Shown here: positions 34,489 through 43,475 of the stretch, piece by piece | Layout: each line of letters starts with the position of its first letter | How positions within the stretch are numbered: position 1 is the first letter of the stretch | NCBI GenBank assembly: GCA_964344685.1 | Contig: CAYFOK010000018.1 | Coordinates: forward strand, 1-64,000 | DNA length: 64,000 bases | DNA from: Scalindua sp964344685 | GTDB taxonomy: Bacteria > Planctomycetota > Brocadiia > Brocadiales > Scalinduaceae | Direction of reading: 5' to 3' | Made by a program: the position numbers and the translations under genes | Notes under the pieces: generated by a model | What the model was told of the DNA's origin: nothing | Database searches by the model: none | Seen by the model: the letters and a program-made list of their open reading frames with translations, nothing else

Positions 34489-35691
34489 ATGAAATTAAAC
34501 TCAGCCAAACCAAAATTCAGAACACTTTGCCCTCCGATTCATCTTTCAAATCGCATTAAGGAAGGTCTGCCTCGCCTTATTCTCGATCGCTTACCGAAGG
34601 AAAATGATTTTACAGAAGCAGGTTGGTGCAAGCTTAGGGATAACCAGGGAGGATTTATATGTTGGGGGTGTATTGACCCAACCAATAATGCCATGCATCT
34701 TATCTCAAGCAGTGAAGGCGACCCCAGCATGGATTTTGCCGCACGATTTGAGAATGCCTTGAACAAACGCTCCGCTATGGAAGATTTAAAGGGAGAAGTA
34801 ATTCGCCTGGCTAATGGTACCGGTGATAATCTTTCCGGATTCACTCTGGATTCTTACGGCAGTACGCTGATACTTTCACTGGAGAGCTGGGTACTGTCTG
34901 ATATGGTTGATTATCATCTCCATAAAGTTATGGCAACTTTGAAACCTGAGCATATTATTCTCAAGATCCGTGAGAAAGGCCGTAAGCCCAAAGGCAAAAT
35001 TCCTGAGAGGGCTCTTCTGGGGTTGCCCATGAAAGAGAAAATCAGTGTAAAGGAAAATGGAGTCGGATATCTTGTACAGCCAATGGGTAGCCTGGATACA
35101 GGGCTCTTTTTTGATTTGAGAGGGGCAAGGAGAGAGTTGGCCCAGAACGTAAAGGGCCAGAGCGTTTTAAATCTCTTTTCTTATACAGGTGCTTTCAGCC
35201 TTACTGCTGCCATAGGAGGGGCGAGTCGGGTTATTTCGGTCGATACATCACCGGAATGTCATAAATGGGCGCGGGAAAATTTCGAACTTAACAACCTTGA
35301 TCCAGAAGAAGAGAGATTTCGTTTTGTCAAGGACAATGTATTTAACTACATTGAGAAACTGGTGAAGCGTTCTGAATCTTATGAGCGAATTATTCTTGAT
35401 CCGCCCGTACGTTCCATAGCCGGAACAGGACGTTTTTTCCTTAAAAGTGATCTTTACAAGCTTGTGTCCTCATGTCTGAAAATTTTATCTCCAAAAGGGC
35501 GTCTTCTGGTTACTGACAATACTATGCAGGGTACCGCAGAGAAGCTTTCTCACAAGATCAACAAGGGTTCTGAGTCGTCAGGCATTCCTTGCACAATTAT
35601 TAAGACATTTGAACCAGAACCTGATTTTCCCGTGCATCCTCTCTGGCCGAAGGGTAAGGGTGTGATTGCTATGGAAGTCGAGAGGAGCTGA
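34489..35691 (+). CDS. class I rRNA methyltransferase, RlmI/RlmK-like
   Basis: A 400-residue SAM-dependent methyltransferase. The N-terminal half (about 150 residues) is a PUA-like/RNA-binding part with DNLSGFTLDSYGSTLIL, typical of RlmI-like enzymes. Catalytic-domain motifs are TGLFFDLRGAR, VLNLFSYTGAFSLTAA (SAM motif I) and IILDPPVRS (motif IV). It most likely makes 5-methylcytosine in 23S rRNA or a related modification; exact target not deducible. Confidence 0.8.
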   Translation: MKLNSAKPKFRTLCPPIHLSNRIKEGLPRLILDRLPKENDFTEAGWCKLRDNQGGFICWGCIDPTNNAMHLISSSEGDPSMDFAARFENALNKRSAMEDLKGEVIRLANGTGDNLSGFTLDSYGSTLILSLESWVLSDMVDYHLHKVMATLKPEHIILKIREKGRKPKGKIPERALLGLPMKEKISVKENGVGYLVQPMGSLDTGLFFDLRGARRELAQNVKGQSVLNLFSYTGAFSLTAAIGGASRVISVDTSPECHKWARENFELNNLDPEEERFRFVKDNVFNYIEKLVKRSESYERIILDPPVRSIAGTGRFFLKSDLYKLVSSCLKILSPKGRLLVTDNTMQGTAEKLSHKINKGSESSGIPCTIIKTFEPEPDFPVHPLWPKGKGVIAMEVERS

Positions 35692-35713
35692 TACAGAGAG
35701 CATACTGGTCTGC

Positions 35714-36004
35714 TCATGCAAGTACGTTGAGTAATGCAGCTCCTCTAAAGACTGGTTCCTGCTGCAGATTTGTATCTGGGTCTTCTTCTTGTCTTTGACC
35801 CGTGGCAGGTGTTTTTCTGGAGTCAGTATCGGTATCCTTTCCCATGGAAAGTGCTATAGCTCTGTCGCTGAACTCTACTGAATCAATATATGTATGTTGT
35901 ACAGGTGAAACCTTTTCTTCAGCTGCTGGATAATTGTCCGTAGTAAGGGTTGAAAACGATTCTTTAACTGCGACTGCCAGTTGGTTTATACCAGATAATT
36001 GCAT
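35714..36004 (-). CDS. small protein of unknown function
   Basis: A 96-residue, polar, probably disordered protein (Asp/Thr/Gln-rich middle). AAAGGAG nine bases before the ATG supports expression. It converges with the RlmI-like gene, its stop being 22 bases away. No family recognised. Confidence 0.45.
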   Translation of the reverse strand: MQLSGINQLAVAVKESFSTLTTDNYPAAEEKVSPVQHTYIDSVEFSDRAIALSMGKDTDTDSRKTPATGQRQEEDPDTNLQQEPVFRGAALLNVLA

Positions 36005-36418
36005 TAGCTTCGGCTCCTTTACAAATGCTTAAATAATTTGTTATTTCTTTACCATTTTTGTTGTCTCAAGCTCCACGCTATGGTTGTCAGACTCTTTATA
36101 TTGTTCGCAACTACTGTACCATTTAATTAATTGTTTTCTATCTCTTCCCTTAAGTCCGTGAATATTAGCATCTACAAGGCGTAGTACCTTAATTCCTCAA
36201 TTTCTAGCCAGGTATATAGAGAAAATATCACCTGATTGTGACATCTATTTGAGTATTAATATTTAATCATTTTTTAAACTAAAGTGTTTAATAACAAAAC
36301 AGGTAATGACGGGTTTGTTTACGGTGTTCACGCCTGACAGACAGATAGGTGGAGGTGGTTAGATTTGAAAATTTCACATTTTGCAGGTTCAATTAACAAG
36401 AGCAAATATCTCAGTTGA
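36005..36418. other. 414-base intergenic region
   Basis: Except for the frame described at 36041-36193, it is AT-rich and carries no clear gene, repeat or terminator. Confidence 0.5.
36041..36193 (-). pseudogene. open frame lacking a standard start codon
   Basis: On the minus strand about 50 codons read KVLRLVDANIHGLKGRDRKQ and then QLIKWYSSCEQYKESDN with a clean stop at 36041, just upstream of the 96-residue gene. The composition is protein-like, but no ATG, GTG or TTG precedes the block; an in-frame TGA lies directly before an ATT codon. It may be a small ORF starting at ATT, or a gene end broken by a frameshift (the neighbouring frame continues IEELRYYAL to a stop). Low confidence. Confidence 0.3.
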
Positions 36419-37063
36419 TTATACCGTAATTTCACCTAAGCTCTTATTTATAAACTGTTTATCTAGGCTGATAAATTGGCTGGTAAATTCGACCATCTCT
36501 TCGTAAAAGGGGATCTGTGTCTCTTCCTTTACTTTATCGCAGAACATGGGTATCCATTGGCTGAGATGTTCATCGATAAATTTTTTCTCAAATTTAAGAC
36601 AACGAATCGCGGCCTCTATGTCTTTCCGTGACCATGCCTCTTTTTCGTGACACGTTACCCGTTGCATAAATTCTAATTCAACCCCTATGTGGTCAGGTAA
36701 TCCGGTCCAGTTATCAGAGTATTCAAGCCCAGATGATTCAATGAAATTTTTGACATATGCTGTCGTTTCACTCCACAACACGTTTCCACCATTTCTATAT
36801 ACAGACTCATAAGGTGAAATGTGTTTGCCTGGCCCTACAAACAGACGGTTATATTCCAATACTAAATCATTAAAAAACTTATCGTTCACATCATTTATAG
36901 TCTGTTCTTCAAAATGAAGGTCTGATCTGTTCAGGGAGTCTAAAATATTAGACTCTCTGAGAGACTTAATAAATTCTCTGGTTGGTTCCTGCATATAGAC
37001 AATGGATAGGAATCCATAGGTATTTGCTCTCTGTTCAGCTGTTATGTCCGTTTCTATGTTCAT
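36419..37063 (-). CDS. TorD/DmsD-family molybdoenzyme chaperone
   Basis: A 214-residue all-helical cytoplasmic chaperone that binds the Tat signal and helps insert the molybdopterin cofactor into partner enzymes. The conserved segment YNRLFVGPGKHISPYESVYR, with ExxYxxLF-like and P-ESVY parts, is the TorD family signature. It lies 19 bases after the catalytic subunit, its evident client. Confidence 0.87.
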   Translation of the reverse strand: MNIETDITAEQRANTYGFLSIVYMQEPTREFIKSLRESNILDSLNRSDLHFEEQTINDVNDKFFNDLVLEYNRLFVGPGKHISPYESVYRNGGNVLWSETTAYVKNFIESSGLEYSDNWTGLPDHIGVELEFMQRVTCHEKEAWSRKDIEAAIRCLKFEKKFIDEHLSQWIPMFCDKVKEETQIPFYEEMVEFTSQFISLDKQFINKSLGEITV

Positions 37064-37082
37064 AATGTATTGAGATATATGT

Positions 37083-39602
37083 TTATGCTTTTGTAACCGT
37101 AACTATTTCATCATTCATGAGCCATTGGCCGCTAATATGGTCAGGCCTGTTGCGGATAAGCCAGTTGGGATTTACACCGTGTTCTGTCCACCACTTTAAT
37201 TCAATATCGTTGTCATTATCAGAGCCGAAAGGTGCTTCTTTGCCTGAAGCAAAACGTCCATACTGCCAGTGTCCGAGATGAAAAGAGATAGCGATTAGAT
37301 CCGGGATGACACCTTCGGTAACTCCTGCTTTCATCACGATTTCACCAACTGCAGATTTTATCTTAATCCAGTCGCCACTCTTTATTCCTCTTTTACCTGC
37401 GGTTACAGGGTTCATTAATGCCGAATTATCATGATTGATTTCAGATAACCATTTACAATTTGCCGTTCGTGAGTGAGTATGTACGTTTACTTTATACGAG
37501 GAAAGGATTAATTCATCTTCTTTCCTGTTTTCAAAGTCCGGCACAGGAAGCCAGGCAGGCATAGGATTAAACCCTTTTCTCTTCAATAGATTCGAATAGA
37601 TCTCAAACTTGCCGGATTTATTTACCTTATCAGGCTTAAATCCGGTATAGACTTTGCCGTCTATCTTCTGCCCGATATATCCCTTGTATGCATTCTTTGT
37701 GTCTATGTATCCCTTTGCTTCAGCTTCTTCCGGGGTTTTTGCCTTTGCCTTTTTCCAGTTCCAGTAAACTCCTGTCTTGTTGTCAAAGAGAACGTCCTTT
37801 CCTGAATAATTATCTTTTTCTAAAACTCTTGTATAGGAGAGGTAATGCGGATTTTCATTCGGGTTATGCCAGACACCATGTTCCTTCAGGTATTCATAAT
37901 CTACATTGCTTTTCTCACACGACTGTTGAATAAAATCTTCAGTAGATTTAAATGGAAGTTTATGCCCCAGCCTGCTGGCAAGATCAATCGCAACGTCCTG
38001 GAACTGTCGTGATTCACCAAGAGGTTTTATCGCCGGTTGACGAAGATAATATTCGGGAATCATATCGTAGCTGACCATATCGTCCCAGGACCACCTTTCA
38101 AGATAAGTTACGTCAGGGAGTATCAAGTCTGCCAGTGACTCTGTTTCGCCATAAAAAGGAGATATAGTAACAAGGAACGGAACCAGTGTTTCGTCCTTCA
38201 GTATCTGAATATTCTCTTCACATTCTCCGTTTACATAAACCGGTTGGTAGCAGTAGACCATATATATATCCGGCCTTCCAAAACGTCCGTCCTTGATCAT
38301 TTTTAAAACCTGATGGCTTACGTGATGGTTGGGGAAGACAGAATCACCGGGGAAACCATCAATTATATTTAGTTTCTTTGGTTTTCTTTCTGTTTTGACT
38401 TTAGGGTATTTCCATTTTGCCCCGACACCATGGCATGTTCCTCCCTTAACGTCAATATATCCGCATATGGCATCCAGCATTTTAAATGCCCGTTCTGATT
38501 CCACTCCGTTATAGTGAGCCACAGGCCCTCTGTATGAGATGCACGTACCCGGATTAGCGTTGGCATATTCGATTGCAAGTGATTTGATCATAGACGCCGG
38601 CACTCCGCTTAACTGCTCCGCCCATTCAGGTGTGTACTGTTTAAGATGATCTTTTAAACTGTCGACAGTAACCGTGGTCCATTTTTCAATAAAATTACGG
38701 TCATATAATCCATTGCTCATTATTACATTGCACATAGACAGTGCCACAGCCAGGTCCGTTCCGGGTTTTATGGGAATCCATTCAGTTGATTTGGCAGCGG
38801 TGTTGGAAAGTCTTACGTCAAAGGTATAGAGTTTGACTTCACGTTCGGTCATTGCTTTGATAGCCCTCTGTGCGAGTTGAATGTGTGAGGTGTGTGTTTC
38901 AAAAAAATTACTGCCAAAATTAAGGATCATATTTGTGTGTTCCACATCGTTGACATCATAATGCTTGCCCCAGATAAGCTCCTGTGCCACCCATTTACCG
39001 CCTTCGCAGATAGTAGTATGGTTCCCTATAGTCTTTGTTCCAAATGCCGCAAGAAAATTACTTTTGATTATTTTGCTGTCAGAGCCTTTCATTCTACCGT
39101 AATGAAACATAAATTTTTCCGGATGTCCTTCGTCCTGCAGGTTCTTAAGCCCTTTAACTCTATGCCCGGCAATATCTCCGCCGTTTACTACAAGTTCCAG
39201 TGCCTCGTCCCAGGAGATTCTCTTCCATTTCCCTTCTCCTCTTTTACCAGCTCTCAACATTGGGTAGAGAACCCTGTCAGGGTCATAAACCTGATTAATA
39301 CCCGCCTGTCCTTTAGCACATATTTTGCCGCGGTTACGAATTGATTCAGGGTTTCCTTCTATCTTTACCAGTCTACCGTTTTCTGTATAGTTGAGTGTTG
39401 TGCATCTGGACACGCATTGCCAGCAGGCAGAAGTGACTACCTGGCGCTCTTTACCGGTTTCAGGAGAGAAATCCATGCCTCCTTCTTCCAGCTTTAAAGT
39501 ACCTGTCAGTGCATGTACCCTTGAGAGTTCACCCATACCGGTAAGTGCAGCACCACATGACGCAGCCAGTTTAATAAAATTTCTCTTGGTTAATTTAATC
39601 AT
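37083..39602 (-). CDS. molybdopterin oxidoreductase, catalytic subunit (PsrA/PhsA/TtrA-like group)
   Basis: About 839 residues. The N-terminus has a Tat-like signal with Lys-Arg in place of Arg-Arg (LTKRNFIKLAA) and then an alanine-containing hydrophobic stretch, so export across the inner membrane is likely. A [4Fe-4S] motif C-x2-C-x3-C follows (ACWQCVSRC, later KICAKG), with a Mo ligand probably the cysteine in NHTTICEGGKW. These match the family of polysulfide, thiosulfate, tetrathionate or arsenate-type reductases; the substrate cannot be told from sequence alone. The ATG at 39602 is preferred over an upstream GTG. Partners are the FeS protein upstream and TorD downstream; a NrfD-like anchor is absent. 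Confidence 0.85.
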   Translation of the reverse strand: MIKLTKRNFIKLAASCGAALTGMGELSRVHALTGTLKLEEGGMDFSPETGKERQVVTSACWQCVSRCTTLNYTENGRLVKIEGNPESIRNRGKICAKGQAGINQVYDPDRVLYPMLRAGKRGEGKWKRISWDEALELVVNGGDIAGHRVKGLKNLQDEGHPEKFMFHYGRMKGSDSKIIKSNFLAAFGTKTIGNHTTICEGGKWVAQELIWGKHYDVNDVEHTNMILNFGSNFFETHTSHIQLAQRAIKAMTEREVKLYTFDVRLSNTAAKSTEWIPIKPGTDLAVALSMCNVIMSNGLYDRNFIEKWTTVTVDSLKDHLKQYTPEWAEQLSGVPASMIKSLAIEYANANPGTCISYRGPVAHYNGVESERAFKMLDAICGYIDVKGGTCHGVGAKWKYPKVKTERKPKKLNIIDGFPGDSVFPNHHVSHQVLKMIKDGRFGRPDIYMVYCYQPVYVNGECEENIQILKDETLVPFLVTISPFYGETESLADLILPDVTYLERWSWDDMVSYDMIPEYYLRQPAIKPLGESRQFQDVAIDLASRLGHKLPFKSTEDFIQQSCEKSNVDYEYLKEHGVWHNPNENPHYLSYTRVLEKDNYSGKDVLFDNKTGVYWNWKKAKAKTPEEAEAKGYIDTKNAYKGYIGQKIDGKVYTGFKPDKVNKSGKFEIYSNLLKRKGFNPMPAWLPVPDFENRKEDELILSSYKVNVHTHSRTANCKWLSEINHDNSALMNPVTAGKRGIKSGDWIKIKSAVGEIVMKAGVTEGVIPDLIAISFHLGHWQYGRFASGKEAPFGSDNDNDIELKWWTEHGVNPNWLIRNRPDHISGQWLMNDEIVTVTKA

Positions 39603-39643
39603 AATCACTCATTTGATGTTAGTCATTTGTAACCCGCAACCCG

Positions 39644-40399
39644 TTAACCCATTAATTCACTACCCTCTGTATTATTCATTCGTTCAATATCTCCGTTCGC
39701 TATATCCTCATCCAGATCAATATAGAACACACTCGGTTCAGTACCGAGTCCTGGTTTTAATACCTTCACGTTATCTGCCGCTGCCAGCCTGCTTACCTCA
39801 GTTTTCGGATCATTAAGGTCACCGAATGATAGAGCATTTGACGGGCATGTATTTACACAGGATGGCACTACTCCATTGTCTACTCTGTGAATGCAGAAAT
39901 CACATTTGTTTACTATATTCTTTACGGGATGTGAGAACCTGGCACCATATGGGCATGCCGGAAGGCACAGATTACAGCCGATACACTTCTCTTCATGGAT
40001 GTCGACAAGACCTTTTTCATCATTTCTGTGTGAAGCTTGTGTCGGGCAGATACTGATACACGACGGATTTGCACAGTTGTTACATAAACGGGGGAGGAAA
40101 GATCTCTTAACATCAGGATATGTGCCTTTATCTGTTGTCTCTACCCGTGATCTCTGAACTCCAAGAGGCACGTTAAACTCTGATTTACAGGCGATTGAAC
40201 ATGAGTGGCAACCGTAACATTTCCTCAGATCAATTACCATTGCCAATCTTTTACCAGAGATAGATTCTTTTCTTATGTGTGGTTTGGGTGTGCACGCAGA
40301 TAAGGAGCCTGCCACTATGGCTACAGAGGCTGCAGCGGCCCCACTCATCTTGAGAAAATCCCTTCTATACACCTTCTCTTTTTCAGGATTACATGACAA
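39644..40399 (-). CDS. Tat-exported four-cluster ferredoxin-type subunit
   Basis: A 251-residue electron-transfer subunit. A clear twin-arginine signal YRRDFLKMSGAAAAS is followed by a possible lipobox-like SACTP. Sixteen cysteines in four groups (CYGCHSCSIAC, CNNCANPSCISICP, CIGCNLCLPACP, CDFCIHR with CVNTCP) bind four [4Fe-4S] clusters, as in PsrB, TtrB and DmsB. The start is TTG at 40399, well supported by GAGG eight bases upstream. It would pass electrons to or from the catalytic subunit at 37083-39602, 41 bases downstream. Confidence 0.88.
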   Translation of the reverse strand: MSCNPEKEKVYRRDFLKMSGAAAASVAIVAGSLSACTPKPHIRKESISGKRLAMVIDLRKCYGCHSCSIACKSEFNVPLGVQRSRVETTDKGTYPDVKRSFLPRLCNNCANPSCISICPTQASHRNDEKGLVDIHEEKCIGCNLCLPACPYGARFSHPVKNIVNKCDFCIHRVDNGVVPSCVNTCPSNALSFGDLNDPKTEVSRLAAADNVKVLKPGLGTEPSVFYIDLDEDIANGDIERMNNTEGSELMG

Positions 40400-40502
40400 T
40401 GTTTTTACCTCACTATCTTGTCTATTGTCGAATTCTCTCGGAAAAAGCGAAATGTGAACAAACTTCTTACATCTTTAATATAAACCAATTTTATGTTTAA
40501 AC

Positions 40503-40519
40503 CAACAAGAAACTTGTTG
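40503..40519. promoter_or_regulatory. perfect 7-3-7 palindrome between divergent genes
   Basis: CAACAAG-AAA-CTTGTTG is a perfect inverted repeat lying 104 bases upstream of the FeS-subunit start and 170 upstream of the ATPase start. It does not match an FNR box. It is a plausible operator for the molybdoenzyme operon; the regulator is unknown. Confidence 0.4.
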
Positions 40520-40688
40520 ATTTCAAATTACCTGAAACGTTAATAATAGAGCTAATGAGGTAGTTAATAGATAACACCATTTTCTATAGATAAATATTCA
40601 GTTTTTTGCTCGCTTTCAAAAAACAATTCCTTATTATCATAGTACTGCAAAGCTTGAAAATCATTAATCAAAATATAGAGGATTTACT

Positions 40689-41372
40689 GTGTTAATAGGA
40701 AGAGATAAGGAAGTAAAAGAGATTATTGATGCTGTTTCGCAGAGGAAAAACCTGTTCCTTTCCGGTCCGGATAGCGTGGGAAAGACTTCTATCATAAAGC
40801 GTGTTCTTGAAGATACAGATGATAAGGGAATCCTATATTCCGAAAACTGTTCAACAATTAAGACATCACTTATCGGATTCCTGAAAAGTGATTATAGCCC
40901 CACATTTCTCTCCAGTCAGAATATTTTATCATTAAGGAAGCTGTTCTATAAGAAGATTCATAAAGAGAAACCGTATCTCATATTTGATCACATGGGGAGC
41001 GTAGGGCCAAAGTTTTTTTCGTATTTAGAAAATCTGCTTGATGAGCATCCGGCACTATTTGCGGCACGTAGTTCTGACCCCACAGAAATAGGTGGTCTGT
41101 CTCTGCTTCTCTTCTCATTTGATAAGTTGGAAATTCACAATCTTAATAGAAAGTATGCTTTTGAATTGATAACTAATCTTATAGAGAGTAACTGTCTTGT
41201 GATAGATAAGGTGGATCATTTCAGGAGAGAGGTCTTCCGATTATCAGATGGCAACCCGTTAGCAATCAGGGAGATCTGTCAGTACGCGGGGAAAGACGAT
41301 TACAAGGTTGGAAAGGAGATAAAGTTCGGGCTTCTAAACCTGGACAGGAAGATAGATTCTTTGAAGCTATGA
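40689..41372 (+). CDS. AAA/STAND-like ATPase domain protein
   Basis: A 227-residue protein with a Walker A loop LSGPDSVGKTSIIKRV at about residue 23-38 and a Walker B-like YLIFDHMG. The C-terminal half is helical (NRKYAFELITNLIES, LSDGNPLAIREICQ), reminiscent of ORC/Cdc6-type ATPases. The GTG start is preceded by AGAGGA at a good distance. It diverges from the molybdoenzyme operon; no clear functional link. Confidence 0.65.
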   Translation: MLIGRDKEVKEIIDAVSQRKNLFLSGPDSVGKTSIIKRVLEDTDDKGILYSENCSTIKTSLIGFLKSDYSPTFLSSQNILSLRKLFYKKIHKEKPYLIFDHMGSVGPKFFSYLENLLDEHPALFAARSSDPTEIGGLSLLLFSFDKLEIHNLNRKYAFELITNLIESNCLVIDKVDHFRREVFRLSDGNPLAIREICQYAGKDDYKVGKEIKFGLLNLDRKIDSLKL

Positions 41373-41373
41373 A

Positions 41374-41400
41374 TTGTTCCCACGCAGAGCTTAGGAACAA
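41374..41400. repeat. short inverted repeat TTGTTCC/GGAACAA
   Basis: TTGTTCC and GGAACAA, 13 bases apart, overlap the end of a convergent intergenic stretch. It resembles GTTCCCACGC-type interspersed repeats and could also help termination after the ATPase gene. Confidence 0.3.
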
Positions 41401-41444
41401 GTAACATTTTGCAATTGGAAACTTGCAGAAGAATTAATCCGCTA

Positions 41445-41515
41445 AGGAATGCAGGAAACTCAGTAAAAAATATACAAAACAAAGTCTTGGATTTTGAACT
41501 CTTCCTGTAATTCCT
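41445..41515. repeat. imperfect inverted repeat between convergent genes
   Basis: AGGAATGCAGGAA and TTCCTGTAATTCCT are complementary arms of about 13 bases, 44 bases apart, lying between the stop codons of the ATPase and dynamin-like genes. Confidence 0.3.
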
Positions 41516-41574
41516 GCTTTCTAAAGAGGTATTATTGTTTTGTCTGTTAATGATTTAACCTTTCTGCCAAAGTT

Positions 41575-43335
41575 TTAGTTAATCTCATTCCATAGGCCTT
41601 CAAGTTTTTTTACATGTTCTTCGAGTTTTCCGGATGTGTTTGATAGTGAGGTAAGCTCTTTCTTTACAGATTCTGCACTGTCCCTGCGTATATCTTTTCC
41701 TTTCTGAATAGCCTGTTCTATGTTTTCAATAAGTTCATTTCCCAGATTACTGATCTCTCCGGAGTATTGTTTAAATGTGCTTCCTATCCTTGTTGCAAGT
41801 GAAGAGCGTGTTCTTCCGCAGTTCCTGCCTACTTCAGAGGCTACCAGATCTATCATCTCCTTCAGTACCATTTTTCTACTGATAGATTTAGGCATGAAAG
41901 TTCTCAGTATAGATTTAACCTCTTCTTCAGTCATAGAGGTGCCATCCTGGACCATATAATAGAATCTTTTATCTTCTGCCAGGTCAATAGAGAGATCGGA
42001 TTGCTGCATTGGTACTTCGAAGAGCTGCTCGGCAGCAGCTTTAAACTCCTGCATGATATCGTTGGAACGCTTCGTAAAACGATTGAAGGTCTCCTGGATA
42101 GTATCAGATATCACTATTTCAACTTCTTCTTTAAATATATCAAAACCTTTGACAATTTCAGTTTTGATAACTTTCTGCATATCTTCCCTTAAAGTGGTTG
42201 GATTGGAGTTGTGATTGTCTTCATAAAAACTCCGTAGACAATCCCTTATTCTGTCAGATTCCGTGTCATTAAAGGCCTGTAACATCTCTTCTACTCTTTT
42301 GTTCAGCTTAATAGTTTCTCCCTTGATCAGATAAGCAATATCTTCTTTGTCTTTCTTGAGATTGTCATTTAGCTTATGAAAGGTGTTTATCTTATTCTCC
42401 AGCCCCTCTTCAGAATCTGTCAGTGTTTTGGTTTCAATAGCTATCTGGGATAGTATTTGGAGAGTGATGCGTTTTAGCTTGGAAATTGCAGTGTTTAATA
42501 CTATCCTTCCCTTCTCTGATGAGAGAAAATTCCCTATGGCGTCTTCCATGTCTGAAAGACCGCTCTCATAAAGTAGATTTTCGTCATTAGACGTTTTTGC
42601 CTCAAGAGCCTTTCTTGCAGAGATTGGCCATATCTCCTGAACAGCAAATCCCATCTCCTTAAGTACGTTCTTGTTATATGTAGACATTTCAGCAATCTCT
42701 TTTGGATTTAAGTTATCAACCTTGTTCAAAACAAAGAATATTTTCTGTGTAGAACTTTTAATTGTTTCAAGCAGCTCCTTCTCCACCTGCGAAATGGGGA
42801 CATCGGCGCTCATGAGGAAGACTGCCGCATCAAGGTGGTCCAGGAATTCGTAGGTAGTTTCAGTATTGTGGAGGAATGTAGAACCGATACCCGGTGTGTC
42901 TACAAGCTGCATCCCTTTTTCAAGGAGTGGTATAGGGTACTCTATAGATGCACACTTAACTCCGCGTACATTTTTTGGGTTACCACTTTCCGTTACATAA
43001 TTATGTAATTCTTCAATTTGGACACTTTGTTCAGTGCCGTCATTCATGAAAATAGTGCATCGGACTTCATCTCCGAATTTCAGGATTGTTACAATGGATG
43101 TTAACGGTACTACTGAAGAAGGAAGGATCTCATTGCCGACAAGGCTGTTGATAAGCGTGGTCTTTCCTCTTTTAAACTGTCCCAGTACTACAAGGTTAAA
43201 ATGATTTGAGATCAATTGCTCTCTGACAGCGAGTAAGCGTTCATTGCCTGTCACGTTGCTTTCGTTCAACAGGCAATTTATGTCGGAGGCAATGTCTAGA
43301 ATATATGTTTTGTGGTTTATGAACTCTTCCAGCAT
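41575..43335 (-). CDS. dynamin-like GTPase
   Basis: About 586 residues from the ATG at 43335 (MLEEFINHKTYI). The GTPase core has the P-loop VVLGQFKRGKTTLINSL, switch residues SVVPLTSIVT, the G3 DTPGIGST and the G4 NKVD, all of the bacterial dynamin family; the rest is a long helical stalk with coiled coils. Such proteins remodel or protect membranes. Frames upstream to 43416 (TTG) or 43398 (ATG) run over a hairpin with a seven-T tail at 43355-43391 that looks like a terminator, so the shorter start is preferred. No obvious ribosome-binding site precedes it. Confidence 0.8.
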   Translation of the reverse strand: MLEEFINHKTYILDIASDINCLLNESNVTGNERLLAVREQLISNHFNLVVLGQFKRGKTTLINSLVGNEILPSSVVPLTSIVTILKFGDEVRCTIFMNDGTEQSVQIEELHNYVTESGNPKNVRGVKCASIEYPIPLLEKGMQLVDTPGIGSTFLHNTETTYEFLDHLDAAVFLMSADVPISQVEKELLETIKSSTQKIFFVLNKVDNLNPKEIAEMSTYNKNVLKEMGFAVQEIWPISARKALEAKTSNDENLLYESGLSDMEDAIGNFLSSEKGRIVLNTAISKLKRITLQILSQIAIETKTLTDSEEGLENKINTFHKLNDNLKKDKEDIAYLIKGETIKLNKRVEEMLQAFNDTESDRIRDCLRSFYEDNHNSNPTTLREDMQKVIKTEIVKGFDIFKEEVEIVISDTIQETFNRFTKRSNDIMQEFKAAAEQLFEVPMQQSDLSIDLAEDKRFYYMVQDGTSMTEEEVKSILRTFMPKSISRKMVLKEMIDLVASEVGRNCGRTRSSLATRIGSTFKQYSGEISNLGNELIENIEQAIQKGKDIRRDSAESVKKELTSLSNTSGKLEEHVKKLEGLWNEIN

Positions 43336-43354
43336 AACCAAAGATTTTTCTAAT

Positions 43355-43391
43355 AAAAAAACTCCTATCGAAGAAAAATCTTCAACAGGAG
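43355..43391 (-). terminator. hairpin with T-run just upstream of the dynamin-like gene
   Basis: On the minus strand CTCCTGTTGAAG-ATTTTT-CTTCGATAGGAG forms an imperfect 12-bp stem followed at once by seven T (43355-43361). It lies after the ynfA-like gene (85 bases) and 20 bases before the chosen dynamin start, so it could end ynfA transcription or act as an attenuator for the GTPase gene. Confidence 0.55.
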
Positions 43392-43475
43392 CTGTCATTC
43401 GTAATATAAAAATCAAACTGATAATCTTTTTTTAATAGTAGTAACTATAACATACGTTGTCAAGATGATTTAGAT

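Noticed and set aside
40620..40690. FNR-type box upstream of the ATPase/molybdoenzyme genes
   Set aside because: The TTGA...TCAA pair here is spaced ten bases rather than six, so it does not fit the FNR/DNR consensus.
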